NCBI RefSeq assembly: GCF_040250305.1
Contig: NZ_CP158190.1
Coordinates: forward strand, 1,272,001-1,336,000
Reading direction: 5' to 3'
Length of the DNA stretch: 64,000 nucleotides
DNA from: Peribacillus frigoritolerans
GTDB taxonomy: Bacteria > Bacillota > Bacilli > Bacillales > DSM-1321
Below are positions 43,190 through 52,294 of the stretch, one piece after another (position 1 is the first letter of the stretch; every line of letters starts with the position of its first letter). The position numbers and the translations under genes are program-made. The notes under the pieces were generated by a model that was not told the origin of the DNA, ran no database searches, and worked only from the letters and a program-made list of their open reading frames with translations.

Positions 43190-43267
43190 GTTGAGCGAAC
43201 CATTTGCTAAAAATACTTAAATGGATGCACAATAAAAGAACGAAATCTTTAAAAGAGGTGTAACTTC

Positions 43268-44203
43268 ATGGCAAGAAAAAAAATGGGCCTTTTAGTCATG
43301 GCTTATGGTACTCCGTACACTGAAGAGGATATTGAAAGATATTATACACATATTCGTCATGGGAGACGGCCAAGCGACGAATTGATTGCCGACCTAAAAG
43401 GCAGATATGAAGCGATCGGTGGATTATCCCCGCTTGCAAAAATAACCGCAGGGCAAGCCGAAGCGCTTGAAAAGAAATTGAATTCCGTTCAGGAGGAAGT
43501 TGAATTCAAGGCATATCTTGGATTGAAACATATTGAACCTTTTGTTGAAGACGCAGTGAAACAAATGCATGAAGATGGAATCAAAGAAGCGGTCAGTATA
43601 GTATTGGCACCGCATTTTTCAACATTCAGCGTGAAGTCTTATAATGGACGTGCCCAGGATGAAGCCGCTAAATTGGGGGACCTGACCATCACTTCCGTTG
43701 AAAGCTGGTATGATGAGCCCAAATTCATCCAATATTGGGTAGACCAAGTAAAAGAAGTAATCGGGAAAATGACCTCGGAAGAACGCGATAATTTCGCTTT
43801 GATTGTGTCGGCACATAGCCTCCCTGAAAAAATCCTGCAATCGGGAGATCCGTATCCAAATCAACTGAAAGAAACGGCAGACATGATTGCAAAAGGCGCA
43901 GGGGTCAGCAATTATGCAGTAGGCTGGCAAAGCGCTGGACAAACTCCTGAACCATGGTTGGGACCTGATGTACAGGATTTAACCAGAGATCTTCATCAAG
44001 CAAAAGGTTATAACGCTTTCATTTATATTCCTGTCGGCTTTGTTGCCGAGCACCTTGAAGTGCTTTATGATAACGATTATGAATGTAAGGTTGTGACGGA
44101 AGAGATTGGTGCAGGCTACTATAGGCCGGATATGCCCAATGTTAAACCTGAATTCATCGATGCTTTGGCCACAATCATTTTAAACAGATTACAGGAAAAG
44201 TGA
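43268..44203 (+). CDS. hemH: Coproporphyrin ferrochelatase HemH/CpfC
   Basis: Protein of 311 residues behind AAAGAGGTG. Motifs: [25 protein letters not shown], the metal His in [21 protein letters not shown]-type [10 protein letters not shown], and the late acidic ligand region [16 protein letters not shown]. In Firmicutes this enzyme inserts iron into coproporphyrin III. It is 78 bp after hemE. The expected next gene, hemY (cgoX), is absent. Confidence 0.95.
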   Translation: MARKKMGLLVMAYGTPYTEEDIERYYTHIRHGRRPSDELIADLKGRYEAIGGLSPLAKITAGQAEALEKKLNSVQEEVEFKAYLGLKHIEPFVEDAVKQMHEDGIKEAVSIVLAPHFSTFSVKSYNGRAQDEAAKLGDLTITSVESWYDEPKFIQYWVDQVKEVIGKMTSEERDNFALIVSAHSLPEKILQSGDPYPNQLKETADMIAKGAGVSNYAVGWQSAGQTPEPWLGPDVQDLTRDLHQAKGYNAFIYIPVGFVAEHLEVLYDNDYECKVVTEEIGAGYYRPDMPNVKPEFIDALATIILNRLQEK

Positions 44204-44345
44204 TCAGTCAATAGGAAAAAGTGGTTTAACCATGCTTGCAATGTGCTCTACATATTTTCATGTGAAGTTGAAAGATGTTGTAAACTGAGAAAAGCGATGC
44301 TTTCTTTTTACTTGACCTTGGTGATTTAAATGAATACTCGAAAAA

Positions 44346-44381
44346 GTGGCTGTCCAGTAATGAGGATGGCCATTGTTTCTA
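44346..44381 (+). terminator. Probable terminator after hemH
   Basis: GGCTGTCC/GGATGGCC stem (two wobble pairs in RNA) with loop AGTAATGA, followed by ATTGTTTCT. Confidence 0.55.
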
Positions 44382-44400
44382 TAAGAAAATGAAAATATAA

Positions 44401-44429
44401 TTGAAAAGACTGAAAATTTTTGGTATGAT
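44401..44429 (+). promoter_or_regulatory. Sigma-A promoter of yhgD
   Basis: TTGAAA at 44401-44406 and TATGAT at 44424-44429 with exactly 17 bp between. A TGAC...GTCA half-site pair follows at about 44442-44464 and could be the autoregulatory operator. Confidence 0.7.
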
Positions 44430-44481
44430 ATCGTTGAACATAATGACTGTTTTGTCCGTTTGGTCAGGATTGAGGTGGGAA

Positions 44482-45057
44482 ATGTCTGTTGATCGTAAAA
44501 AATTAATTTTAGAAGCTGCGACCAAGTCGTTTTCACTTTTTGGATATAAGGCGACGACGATGGATCAAGTCGCTAAAATTGCCAATGTGGGAAAAGGGAC
44601 CATTTATACCTTTTACAAAAATAAAGAAGAGCTGTTTAAAGAAATCGTTCAGCGGTTGATAGAGGAAATGAAATATGAGGCGGAACAATCTTTGGATGAC
44701 CAACTCTCCTTTTTTGAAAACCTGCATCGAGCCGTTTATCGAATTCTGGAGTTCAGGCAGGAACATCAATTATCTTTGAAACTTCTTCAGGAAGAGCGCG
44801 AAATTGGTACGCCGGCCGTTCAGGATATGGTTAATGAAATGGAAGAAGCCATTGTATCCTACATTAAGGAAAAACTAAAAATAGCGATTGATAAGGGCTA
44901 TATACAGCCTTGCGATCCAGAGATAACAGCTTTCCTGATGCTAAAGATGTACCTTGCCCTGATTTTTGATTGGGAAAGGAACCATGCCCCATTAGAGAAA
45001 GAGGAAATTGCTGAACTATTTAAAATATATTTATTTAAAGGATTATCCGTTACGTGA
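44482..45057 (+). CDS. yhgD: TetR/AcrR-family transcriptional regulator YhgD
   Basis: Protein of 191 residues, the length of B. subtilis YhgD. ATG 44482 is chosen because GAGGTGGG lies upstream and translation then begins just before the helix-turn-helix. N-terminal TetR domain: KKLILEAATKSFSLFGYKAT, TMDQVAKIANVGKGTIYTFY, KNKEELFKEIV. The C-terminal ligand domain is unassigned. In B. subtilis yhgD follows the hem genes, as here. Confidence 0.88.
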   Translation: MSVDRKKLILEAATKSFSLFGYKATTMDQVAKIANVGKGTIYTFYKNKEELFKEIVQRLIEEMKYEAEQSLDDQLSFFENLHRAVYRILEFRQEHQLSLKLLQEEREIGTPAVQDMVNEMEEAIVSYIKEKLKIAIDKGYIQPCDPEITAFLMLKMYLALIFDWERNHAPLEKEEIAELFKIYLFKGLSVT

Positions 45058-45090
45058 TAATTCTATTTTTTTGCTCAAATGCAGAATCCC

Positions 45091-45136
45091 AAATAAAAAG
45101 AAGAGATACCGTTCGGTACCTCTTCTTTTTATTTGG
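45091..45136. terminator. Bidirectional terminator yhgD/yhfH
   Basis: Long AAATAAAAAGAAGAG(A/G)TACC inverted repeat with loop around GTTC and T-rich flanks on both sides. Confidence 0.93.
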
Positions 45137-45212
45137 GGTTTTCAACTGCGAAACCGAACCATATATGAATTCATCCTGCTATTTGGGAAGCGGATGGTGA
45201 AACACAGGACAA

Positions 45213-45341
45213 CTACTCTCCAGAAAGGCAATGATCACAGTGGTTTCCATAACATTCGTGCTGTTCTTCAATTTTTTTTCCGCATTCCGTGCATTGTTTC
45301 GGTGGCAGGTTTTTAAAGAACTCAATGCTACTTTGAATCAT
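45213..45341 (-). CDS. yhfH: YhfH family zinc-ribbon-like small protein
   Basis: A 42-residue protein, too short for most gene finders. Start ATG 45341, nine bases after AGGAG. Translation begins MIQSSIEFFKNLPPKQC and has Cys pairs C17/C20 (CTECG) and C35/C38 (CDHC), plus C30, suggesting a small zinc-binding fold. It matches the YhfH family of B. subtilis in motif, size and location before yhfI. Confidence 0.82.
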   Translation of the reverse strand: MIQSSIEFFKNLPPKQCTECGKKIEEQHECYGNHCDHCLSGE

Positions 45342-45514
45342 GAACATCATCTCCTGAATTTTTTTATTATTCGCTTTTCTATGGTTTTATTGTATTATAA
45401 CAGTTTTAGAATGTCAATGAATGTTTTATAACATAAGTAAAAAAGGTGAAATAAGGGCAAGAATAGTTTATATTAATGGGGAAGTCATTGAGAGAAAAAA
45501 AGGAGTGCCTAAGC

Positions 45515-46249
45515 ATGAAAATCACCGTAATTGGCTGCTGGGGCGGTTATCCAGCTAAAAATGAGGCAAGTTCCGGTTATTTGCTTGAATACGAAGATTT
45601 TCGCATTCTGCTTGATTGTGGCAGCGGTGTTCTATCACAGCTGCAAAACCATATGAAGCCGGAGGATCTTGGTGCAGTTGTATTATCCCACTATCATCCA
45701 GATCATGTAGCGGATATTGGTGTCCTGCAGCACGCTGCGTTCATACAGCAGATATTGGGCAGCGAAAAAAGGACCATTCCTATATATGGTCATGATTTAG
45801 ACGAAGTCGAATTTGGTAAGTTAACTTATAAAGACGTGACAAAGGGGATAGCCTTCTCTGCTGATCAACCCTTCACCATTGGACCGTGTAAATTTACGTT
45901 CATGAAAACAAAACATCCAGTCCCTTGTTTTGCAATGAGGATTGAAGCTGAAAATCATTCGATAGTTTACACAGGTGACAGTTCATATATGGATGAGCTT
46001 GCAGATTTCGCTAAAGACGCAAATGTTTTATTATGTGAAAGTAACTTTTACAGTGACATGGATGGTTCAAAGGCGGGGCATATGACGGCAAGGGAAGCGG
46101 GCATGCTGGCAGAAAAGGCTGACGTCCAGCTTTTGCTGTTAACTCACCTCCCGCATTATGGGAATCTTGATCAACTGAAAAAAGAAGCATCCGAGGTATT
46201 CAAAAGGGAAATAGCTGTAGCCAGAACCAATCTTGAATTCCAACTATAA
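45515..46249 (+). CDS. yhfI: MBL-fold hydrolase YhfI
   Basis: Protein of 244 residues, the same as B. subtilis YhfI. ATG 45515 follows AAAGGAG. RNase Z-like MBL motifs: ASSGYLLE, LDCGSGVL, LSHYHPDHVADIG, the His in TKHPVPC, VYTGDSSY and CESNF, and THLPHYG. Putative metal-dependent hydrolase, possibly phosphodiesterase-like. It precedes lplJ by 41 bp and is probably co-transcribed. Confidence 0.9.
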   Translation: MKITVIGCWGGYPAKNEASSGYLLEYEDFRILLDCGSGVLSQLQNHMKPEDLGAVVLSHYHPDHVADIGVLQHAAFIQQILGSEKRTIPIYGHDLDEVEFGKLTYKDVTKGIAFSADQPFTIGPCKFTFMKTKHPVPCFAMRIEAENHSIVYTGDSSYMDELADFAKDANVLLCESNFYSDMDGSKAGHMTAREAGMLAEKADVQLLLLTHLPHYGNLDQLKKEASEVFKREIAVARTNLEFQL

Positions 46250-46290
46250 ATGAAACATCGGGGATATAAAGTCTACAAGGAGGAACAACT

Positions 46291-47280
46291 GTGCTTTTTA
46301 TTGATAATAAGGGAATTACAGATCCAAGAATTAACCTTGCCATCGAAGAATATGCGCTTAAACATTTAAATATAGATGAAACCTATCTTCTATTTTACAT
46401 TAATCGTCCTTCAATCATCATTGGAAGGAATCAAAATACGATTGAAGAAATCAATTCCGATTATGTAGATGGAAATGGCATTACAGTTGTTCGCCGCCTT
46501 TCCGGGGGTGGAGCGGTTTATCATGACCTAGGGAATCTCAATTTCAGTTTCATCACGAGAGATGATGGGGATAGTTTCCATAACTTTAAGAAATTCACCC
46601 AGCCTGTCGTGGAAACGCTCGAGAAACTAGGAATACATGCTGAATTGAGCGGTCGCAACGATATTCTGGCTGAAGGAAAGAAAATCTCGGGAAACGCGAT
46701 GTTCTCAACGAAGGGCAGAATGTTCAGTCATGGGACATTGCTGTTTAAATCAGAAATGGATCACATTGTATCCGCTTTAAAAGTGAAAAAAGATAAAATC
46801 GAGTCCAAAGGGATTAAATCGATAAGAAGCCGTGTCGGTAATATTGCCGATTTCCTAAAAGAACCGATGTCTGTTGACGAATTCCGTTCATTCCTTCTGC
46901 AAAATATTTTCAAAGATAGCGGAAAGGTTACAGAGTATGTTTTAACCGAGACGGATTGGGAGAAAATTCACGAAATCTCGGAAGAACGATATCAAAACTG
47001 GGAGTGGAATTACGGAAAATCACCTAAATTCAACTTGCAAAACTCACATAGATTCCCTGTGGGATCTGTTGATATCCGCCTTGAAGTAAACAGGGGAATC
47101 ATAGAAAATTGTAAAATCTACGGCGATTTCTTCGGAGTCGGAGAGGTTGCGGATATTGAACAAAAGCTTACTGGAATACGCTATGAAAAGGAAGCAATCA
47201 GCAGGGTTCTAGATGAGATTGATGTTCGTCATTATTTTGGCAATGTAACGAAGGAAGAAATATTGGCTTTAATATATTAA
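46291..47280 (+). CDS. lplJ: Lipoate-protein ligase LplJ
   Basis: Protein of 329 residues with GTG start at 46291 behind AAGGAGGAAC. Motifs: PSIIIGRNQNTIEEIN, VVRRLSGGGAVYHDLGNLNFSF, GRNDILAEGKKISGNA (with the catalytic Lys), and a C-terminal accessory domain ending LIY. It attaches free lipoate to 2-oxoacid dehydrogenase subunits or GcvH. Confidence 0.95.
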   Translation: MLFIDNKGITDPRINLAIEEYALKHLNIDETYLLFYINRPSIIIGRNQNTIEEINSDYVDGNGITVVRRLSGGGAVYHDLGNLNFSFITRDDGDSFHNFKKFTQPVVETLEKLGIHAELSGRNDILAEGKKISGNAMFSTKGRMFSHGTLLFKSEMDHIVSALKVKKDKIESKGIKSIRSRVGNIADFLKEPMSVDEFRSFLLQNIFKDSGKVTEYVLTETDWEKIHEISEERYQNWEWNYGKSPKFNLQNSHRFPVGSVDIRLEVNRGIIENCKIYGDFFGVGEVADIEQKLTGIRYEKEAISRVLDEIDVRHYFGNVTKEEILALIY

Positions 47281-47285
47281 GCCTG

Positions 47286-47318
47286 AAAAGCCGTCCCGAT
47301 TTAATAGGACGGCTTTTG
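47286..47318 (+). terminator. Terminator after lplJ
   Basis: AAAAGCCGTCC/GGACGGCTTTT stem. Confidence 0.9.
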
Positions 47319-47393
47319 TGCCTAATAATGACAGTAATTGCTTGAATATGGATAAAATTGTTGCTGTGATCGCATTCTTTTAATATAATAAAA

Positions 47394-47434
47394 ATGTATT
47401 TAGTTCACCATAAAAATGAATGACTATTCATTCA
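47394..47434 (+). promoter_or_regulatory. FadR box downstream of a -10 element
   Basis: TATAAT at 47394-47399, then TGAATGACTATTCATTCA at 47417-47434. The latter fits the B. subtilis FadR operator TGAATGAMTANTCATTCA at every specified position. It lies at the probable transcription start, where a repressor would block the acyl-CoA ligase gene until long-chain acyl-CoA releases it. Confidence 0.9.
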
Positions 47435-47459
47435 TTCTATTTGCAGGGGAGGGAGAAAG

Positions 47460-49004
47460 ATGAATTTATCTGAACAGCTTCATCAAATGGCTTTAAAAAA
47501 GGCGGATAAGCCAGCATATTACTTTATGGATCAATCCACTTCATATGGGGAATTGGATAAAGCCGTTACGAAATTCGCAGACGAATTACATAGGCTTGGT
47601 GTTTCAAAAGGTGATAACATTGCGCTGTTATTAGGCAACTCTCCGCATTTCATCATTTCGTTGTATGGAGCTATGCGAGCAGGGGCGACCGTAATTCCCG
47701 TCAATCCAATTTACACACCTGACGAAATTGGTTATATCCTGAATAATGGCGATGTAAAGGTTGTTGTGGCATTAGATAAGCTTTTACCCTTACTAGAGAA
47801 AATGAACCCGATCCTCTCAAGCGTAGAACAATATGTGATTTGTGAAACGGAGCCTGATAATGGGGATATTAGCAAATTTAACATCTACCCAAAAATGAAA
47901 TCGTTTACAAAAATGATCGAATCGGGGGATGACGGCTTTAAAGGTCCAGAACTGGATCCTGAAGATACGGCAATCATACTCTATACTTCGGGAACAACAG
48001 GGAAACCAAAGGGGGCCATGCTCACACATACCAATATCTACTCCAATGCACATGATATTGGTGAATATTTAAGAATCACGGAAAGTGACCGTGTCATTAC
48101 GACATTGCCAATGTTCCATGTTTTCAGTTTAACGGTAGTTGTGAATGCCCCATTGATAAGCGGAGGTACGCTTTTAATTGTCCCGCAATTCAGTCCAAAA
48201 GAAATATTCAGGCAAATCAAAAAATATGATGCAACCGTTTTTGCTGGAGTGCCTACGATGTATAACTTTCTTTTCCAATATCCAGATGCGAAAGAAGATG
48301 CTTTAAAGTCGTTACGCATATGCATATCGGGCGGTTCCGCCATGCCAGTGTCCCTGCTTGAATCATTCGAGCGGAAATTTAATGTCAGGGTTTCAGAAGG
48401 ATATGGCTTATCCGAAGCTTCTCCTGTTACCTGCTTCAATCCTTTGGATCGTCCAAGGAAGGCGGGATCCATCGGAACCTCCATCCTTAGGGTGGAAAAC
48501 AAAGTGGTCAATGAGCTTGGAGAAGAAGTGCCGATCAATGGGGTAGGAGAATTGATTGTCAGAGGTCCGAATGTAATGAAGGGGTATTATAAAATGCCTG
48601 AAGAATCAGCCGCTGTCTTGAAAGATGGCTGGTTATATACAGGCGATTTAGCCAGGATGGATGATGAAGGCTATTTTTTCATTGTAGATCGTAAAAAGGA
48701 GCTTATTATCGTCGGTGGCTATAATGTCTATCCACGTGAAGTGGAGGAGGTTCTGTATGCCCATCCTGAAGTAGTTGAGGCGGCAGCCATAGGCGTTCCC
48801 GATCCCAATCAGGGGGAAGTGGTTAAATGCTTTGTGGTAAAGAAAAACAATGCATTGACCGAGGAAGAACTGCTTTCCTATTGCATGGAACACTTGGCCA
48901 AATATAAGGTACCGGCAAAAATTGAGTTTTTGGATGAACTTCCAAAAAACGCGACAGGTAAAATTTTACGACGCTCCTTGAAAAACCATGTACTGCAAAA
49001 CTGA
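47460..49004 (+). CDS. yhfL: Long-chain fatty-acid-CoA ligase (YhfL-like)
   Basis: Protein of 514 residues behind GGGGAGGGAG. Adenylate-forming motifs: LYTSGTTGKPKGAMLTH, YGLSEASPV, GWLYTGDLARMDDEGYFFIVDRKKELI, GGYNVYPREVE, and the catalytic Lys in PKNATGKILRRSL. It activates long-chain fatty acids. Length and position match B. subtilis YhfL; the perfect FadR box upstream supports a role in beta-oxidation. Confidence 0.93.
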   Translation: MNLSEQLHQMALKKADKPAYYFMDQSTSYGELDKAVTKFADELHRLGVSKGDNIALLLGNSPHFIISLYGAMRAGATVIPVNPIYTPDEIGYILNNGDVKVVVALDKLLPLLEKMNPILSSVEQYVICETEPDNGDISKFNIYPKMKSFTKMIESGDDGFKGPELDPEDTAIILYTSGTTGKPKGAMLTHTNIYSNAHDIGEYLRITESDRVITTLPMFHVFSLTVVVNAPLISGGTLLIVPQFSPKEIFRQIKKYDATVFAGVPTMYNFLFQYPDAKEDALKSLRICISGGSAMPVSLLESFERKFNVRVSEGYGLSEASPVTCFNPLDRPRKAGSIGTSILRVENKVVNELGEEVPINGVGELIVRGPNVMKGYYKMPEESAAVLKDGWLYTGDLARMDDEGYFFIVDRKKELIIVGGYNVYPREVEEVLYAHPEVVEAAAIGVPDPNQGEVVKCFVVKKNNALTEEELLSYCMEHLAKYKVPAKIEFLDELPKNATGKILRRSLKNHVLQN

Positions 49005-49023
49005 ATTTCATTGATCATAAGGG

Positions 49024-49053
49024 ATCATTGCCTATAACCGGCAATGGTCTTTT
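49024..49053 (+). terminator. Terminator after yhfL
   Basis: CATTGCC/GGCAATG stem with loop TATAACC, followed by GTCTTTTTTT. Confidence 0.85.
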
Positions 49054-49178
49054 TTTGTACAACCAAAGTGTATCAGGCTGCATAAAATATATCGGGGAAT
49101 CTTAAAACCTTGATTCTTGTTTCGAAAAGAGTTATGATAGTCATTAAAAATTTCCACATAATTGTAAGGAGGGGTTTG

Positions 49179-49706
49179 ATGAGAGATGTAAAGCTTTTGG
49201 ATATTTTTGCACATCCCATTGCTCAAAAATACTTGAACCGTTCAGGTCTGGCACATGCGATTGCGGTAGCATACCATGCGTTTCACTTAGCAAACGAATA
49301 TAATGTCGACCCTGATATTGCTGCTAAAGCCGGACTTTTGCATGATATGGGTCATTTCACCTGGTATCGCAATGGAAAATGGGATTATGATCTGTATAAA
49401 CAAAATGATATTCACCCCATCAAAGGTGCAGAACGAGCACATAAACTGTTAATCCGCTTGGGAGAAAACCCGATAAAGGCAAAGACCATTTCCCTCGCCA
49501 TTTTATTTCACACCGATTCGTTCTTACCTTCAAATGATATTATTCGTACACCGCTTCAGCAAGTCGTCAAATGGGCCGACGAAAAAGATGAAGAAGAAGG
49601 TGGAAAACACCATTATCGCAAAATTGATTTCCCCCGGGCAAAGGAGAGCATCATGAAACTTGATACGCTCATAGATGAGGAACAAAGAAAAAGGCTATCA
49701 TCCTGA
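49179..49706 (+). CDS. HD-domain phosphohydrolase
   Basis: Protein of 175 residues; ATG 49179 follows AAGGAGGGG. HD-domain metal ligands: H in SGLAHAIAVAYHAF, GLLHDMGHFTW, IHPIKGAERAH, LAILFHTDSF and VVKWADEKDEE. Probably a nucleotide or phosphate-ester hydrolase. I do not recognise a specific orthologue. The stop codon is embedded in the terminator that follows. Confidence 0.82.
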   Translation: MRDVKLLDIFAHPIAQKYLNRSGLAHAIAVAYHAFHLANEYNVDPDIAAKAGLLHDMGHFTWYRNGKWDYDLYKQNDIHPIKGAERAHKLLIRLGENPIKAKTISLAILFHTDSFLPSNDIIRTPLQQVVKWADEKDEEEGGKHHYRKIDFPRAKESIMKLDTLIDEEQRKRLSS

Positions 49707-49732
49707 AGGCAAACGGGTTGATAGCCTTTTTA
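49689..49732 (+). terminator. Terminator at the end of the HD gene
   Basis: AAAAGGCTATCA/TGATAGCCTTTT stem; the 5' arm lies within the last codons of the HD gene. Confidence 0.85.
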
Positions 49733-49891
49733 CTGTCAGGAGGAACACATTTATTTAAAGTATTTTTACAGTTTAAATTTGTTATCAGGCGAATTAATGA
49801 TGTAAAATACAGACCATTAGAACTATTCCGCTTCGGGAAATTATAAAAATATCGGATTAATAACAAATAATGAAAAAGAACAGGTGAAGTT

Positions 49892-50560
49892 ATGAAGTCG
49901 ATTAAGCTAATGATATATGGTGGTCAGGGAGGACTTGAGGGAATCATTGAAAAAGAAGCTGATATTAAGGTCATAGGGATCACTGGAAACGAAGTGGACC
50001 TTCTTGATTCTGATCATAGACCATCAGTCATGCCAGATGCCATTCTTATTGATGCCCGGTCATCAGGGAAGTATGGACAGGAAGTCATGCCAATTCTAAA
50101 GGAAAAACACCCATTTACTCCTTTCGTCATTTTTACTGCCTATTCAGAAGATCATTATCTTATCGAAGCGATATGCCATGGTGCAGCAGGTTATGTGTTA
50201 CAGGGTGGGGGAATGAAACAAGTGCTGTCGGCAATCCGTCAATGTGCCAATGGTCAAATAGTCTATCCTGCCTCAATAAAATCAATATTAATGAAGAAGC
50301 TGCAGCAGGATGTTGAAAGATTACCAGTAACTTTGGATAAGGCAATCGAAAAATTAGGAGCCTTTTCCAAGCGTGAGTATGAACTGCTTATCCTGCTAAC
50401 CCAAGGGGAAACGAATCAGCAAATTTCAAAAAAGCTTTTTCTATCCATCGGCACGGTAAAAAACTATATAAGCCGGATTTACAGAAAACTGAATGTTAAT
50501 AATCGACCGGAGCTTATGGCGCTTTTGTATAGCTTTCAAAATAGCGGGATGAAGGGATAA
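49892..50560 (+). CDS. LuxR/NarL-type response regulator with atypical receiver
   Basis: Protein of 222 residues. The C-terminal GerE/LuxR helix-turn-helix is clear (FSKREYELLILLTQGETNQ, then GTVKNYISRIYRKLNVNNR). The receiver part keeps the phospho-acceptor-like Asp (DAILIDARS) and Thr (VIFTAYS) but the acidic pocket near residue 10 is replaced by MIYGGQGG and the conserved Lys by Gln (AGYVLQGGG). No histidine kinase is adjacent. It may be an orphan, phosphorylation-independent regulator. Confidence 0.85.
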   Translation: MKSIKLMIYGGQGGLEGIIEKEADIKVIGITGNEVDLLDSDHRPSVMPDAILIDARSSGKYGQEVMPILKEKHPFTPFVIFTAYSEDHYLIEAICHGAAGYVLQGGGMKQVLSAIRQCANGQIVYPASIKSILMKKLQQDVERLPVTLDKAIEKLGAFSKREYELLILLTQGETNQQISKKLFLSIGTVKNYISRIYRKLNVNNRPELMALLYSFQNSGMKG

Positions 50561-50888
50561 CTACTCATGCCCGTCCCCCCGTTAATCGCTTACACGGATT
50601 CTTTATCGGATTCACATTCCAAAGCAATTAGGTAGCGGCAGAGAGACAAAATCGTTTAACCCTCCCAACCCTCAAGCTTTTTAAAAATGCCTCTGCATAT
50701 GCAACATTCCGCTTCCTCGTATGTCCATGATCCTTTCATCGGCGTAAAGGTGTGTTCTAAAAAAGAATAAAGAATCAAGAAAATGATGGAGATTGAAAGG
50801 AATAAATAATATAGAAGGGAAATGCGGTTCTAACCTGTCCATTTTGGATTAAACTATTAAGAGGGAGATTCGTTTAAGGAGGGGCATC
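50561..50888. other. Intergenic stretch, nothing recognised
   Basis: 328 bp between the response regulator and yhfN. No gene, hairpin with T-run or repeat stood out; an AAGGAGGGG at the end is the yhfN ribosome site. Confidence 0.5.
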
Positions 50889-52154
50889 ATGGTCAGAAAA
50901 TGGGCTGGCAGAGCGATTCTATTATATATCCTTTATGCAGCAGCGATGTATTGGTATATTTTTTATGGAGCTGATACCTCCATTCCCGAAGCTTTGCGTG
51001 GAACTGCAGCAGATCCTGCAACATTCCTGAATGCAAGGGAACTAAAGCTTAGCGAAGAATATTCAGGACTGCGGAATTTTATTTTTTTCGTATCCACGCC
51101 ATATGAATGGCTGCTGTATTTCTTCATTTTACTATTTGGTTTATCAAAAGCATTTGAAAAGTCGTCAATGGCAGTCTCGAGGTGGAAAGCGATCAGAACG
51201 GGCATTTACTTATTCTGGCTTTCCGTTATTTCTTACCTGGCACTGTTTCCAATCAGTTTCATTGGATATCGGATGAGCAAAAGTTACCATATAAGTACAC
51301 AAAGTTTCACCTCGTGGATGAAGGATGGAGTCATCGAATTCTGGGTGAATTTTGGGATGATGTTCATCATCGTTTCCGTTTTATATTGGTTAATGAAGAA
51401 AAGTGTGAAGAAGTGGTGGCTCTATGCCTGGATGTTGTCCATTCCATTTACCTTGTTCCTGATGTTTGTTCAGCCTGTAGTGATTGATCCGCTGTACAAT
51501 GAATTCTATCCGCTCAAAAATAAAGAGCTGGAAACGGAAATATTGGCACTTGCCTCACAGGCTGAAATTCCAGCTGAACACGTGTATGAAGTAAATATGG
51601 CGGAAAAGACAAATGCCTTGAATGCATACGTGACCGGCATAGGTTCCAACTCAAGAATAGTTCTTTGGGATACGACCCTGAACAAACTGAAGGAAGATGA
51701 AATCCTTTTTATCATGGCACATGAAATGGCTCATTATGTGGAAAAGCACATTTATATAGGGATTGCCGGTTATTTAGGACTGACTTTAATCGGTTTGTGG
51801 CTGACATCGAAAATCATGAATTTTATCATTAGACGCTGGGGCCATCTGTTAAAGGTTCGTTCGGTTGACAGCATATCATCCCTTCCATTATTTCTCTTGA
51901 TAACGTCTGTGCTGCTCTTTGCTTCGAGTCCGCTGTCCAATTATGTTTCCAGATATCAAGAAACAAGGGCTGACCGTTACGCCATTGAAATGACCGGGGA
52001 TAAAGAATCAGCAATCACGACGTTCCAGGAACTCACGAGGTCGGGTTTGAGTCAGGTCAACCCGCCATTCCTGGTTAAATGGCTGCGGTATTCCCATCCG
52101 ACCATGCTCGAACGGATTTCAACGGTTGAAAATGCAGATACAAAGGGTGATTGA
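50889..52154 (+). CDS. yhfN: M48-family zinc metalloprotease YhfN
   Basis: Membrane protease of 421 residues (B. subtilis YhfN about 426). Several membrane helices in the first 190 residues, then the M48 core with IMAHEMAHYVE (zinc HExxH near residue 277) and the third ligand Glu in YQETRADRYAIEM. The layout is like that of Ste24/CAAX prenyl protease type M48 enzymes, cutting membrane proteins or peptides at the cytosolic face. Confidence 0.92.
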   Translation: MVRKWAGRAILLYILYAAAMYWYIFYGADTSIPEALRGTAADPATFLNARELKLSEEYSGLRNFIFFVSTPYEWLLYFFILLFGLSKAFEKSSMAVSRWKAIRTGIYLFWLSVISYLALFPISFIGYRMSKSYHISTQSFTSWMKDGVIEFWVNFGMMFIIVSVLYWLMKKSVKKWWLYAWMLSIPFTLFLMFVQPVVIDPLYNEFYPLKNKELETEILALASQAEIPAEHVYEVNMAEKTNALNAYVTGIGSNSRIVLWDTTLNKLKEDEILFIMAHEMAHYVEKHIYIGIAGYLGLTLIGLWLTSKIMNFIIRRWGHLLKVRSVDSISSLPLFLLITSVLLFASSPLSNYVSRYQETRADRYAIEMTGDKESAITTFQELTRSGLSQVNPPFLVKWLRYSHPTMLERISTVENADTKGD

Positions 52155-52186
52155 AAGCCAGCTGAAAACCAGCTGGCTTTTTTTCT
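52154..52186 (+). terminator. Terminator after yhfN
   Basis: AAAGCCAGCTG/CAGCTGGCTTT stem with loop AAAAC and a T-run; starts at the stop codon. Confidence 0.93.
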
Positions 52187-52294
52187 TCGGAAAGTAAGTT
52201 TGTAGTTGTTTTCAGAAAAAACTATTATTTTTAAAAATCTTAGGTTCTCTACTATAATAAATTAAATTCCCAGTTCGTTTTAAGGAGATCGGAT

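Noticed and set aside
44204..44400. Residual hemY sequence after hemH
   Set aside because: No FAD-binding GxGxxG segment or other hemY-like fragment was found in any frame of this short gap.
45008..45316. 102-codon plus-strand frame after yhgD
   Set aside because: It overlaps the end of yhgD, runs through the terminator and lies opposite the yhfH gene, which has a ribosome site and Cys motifs.
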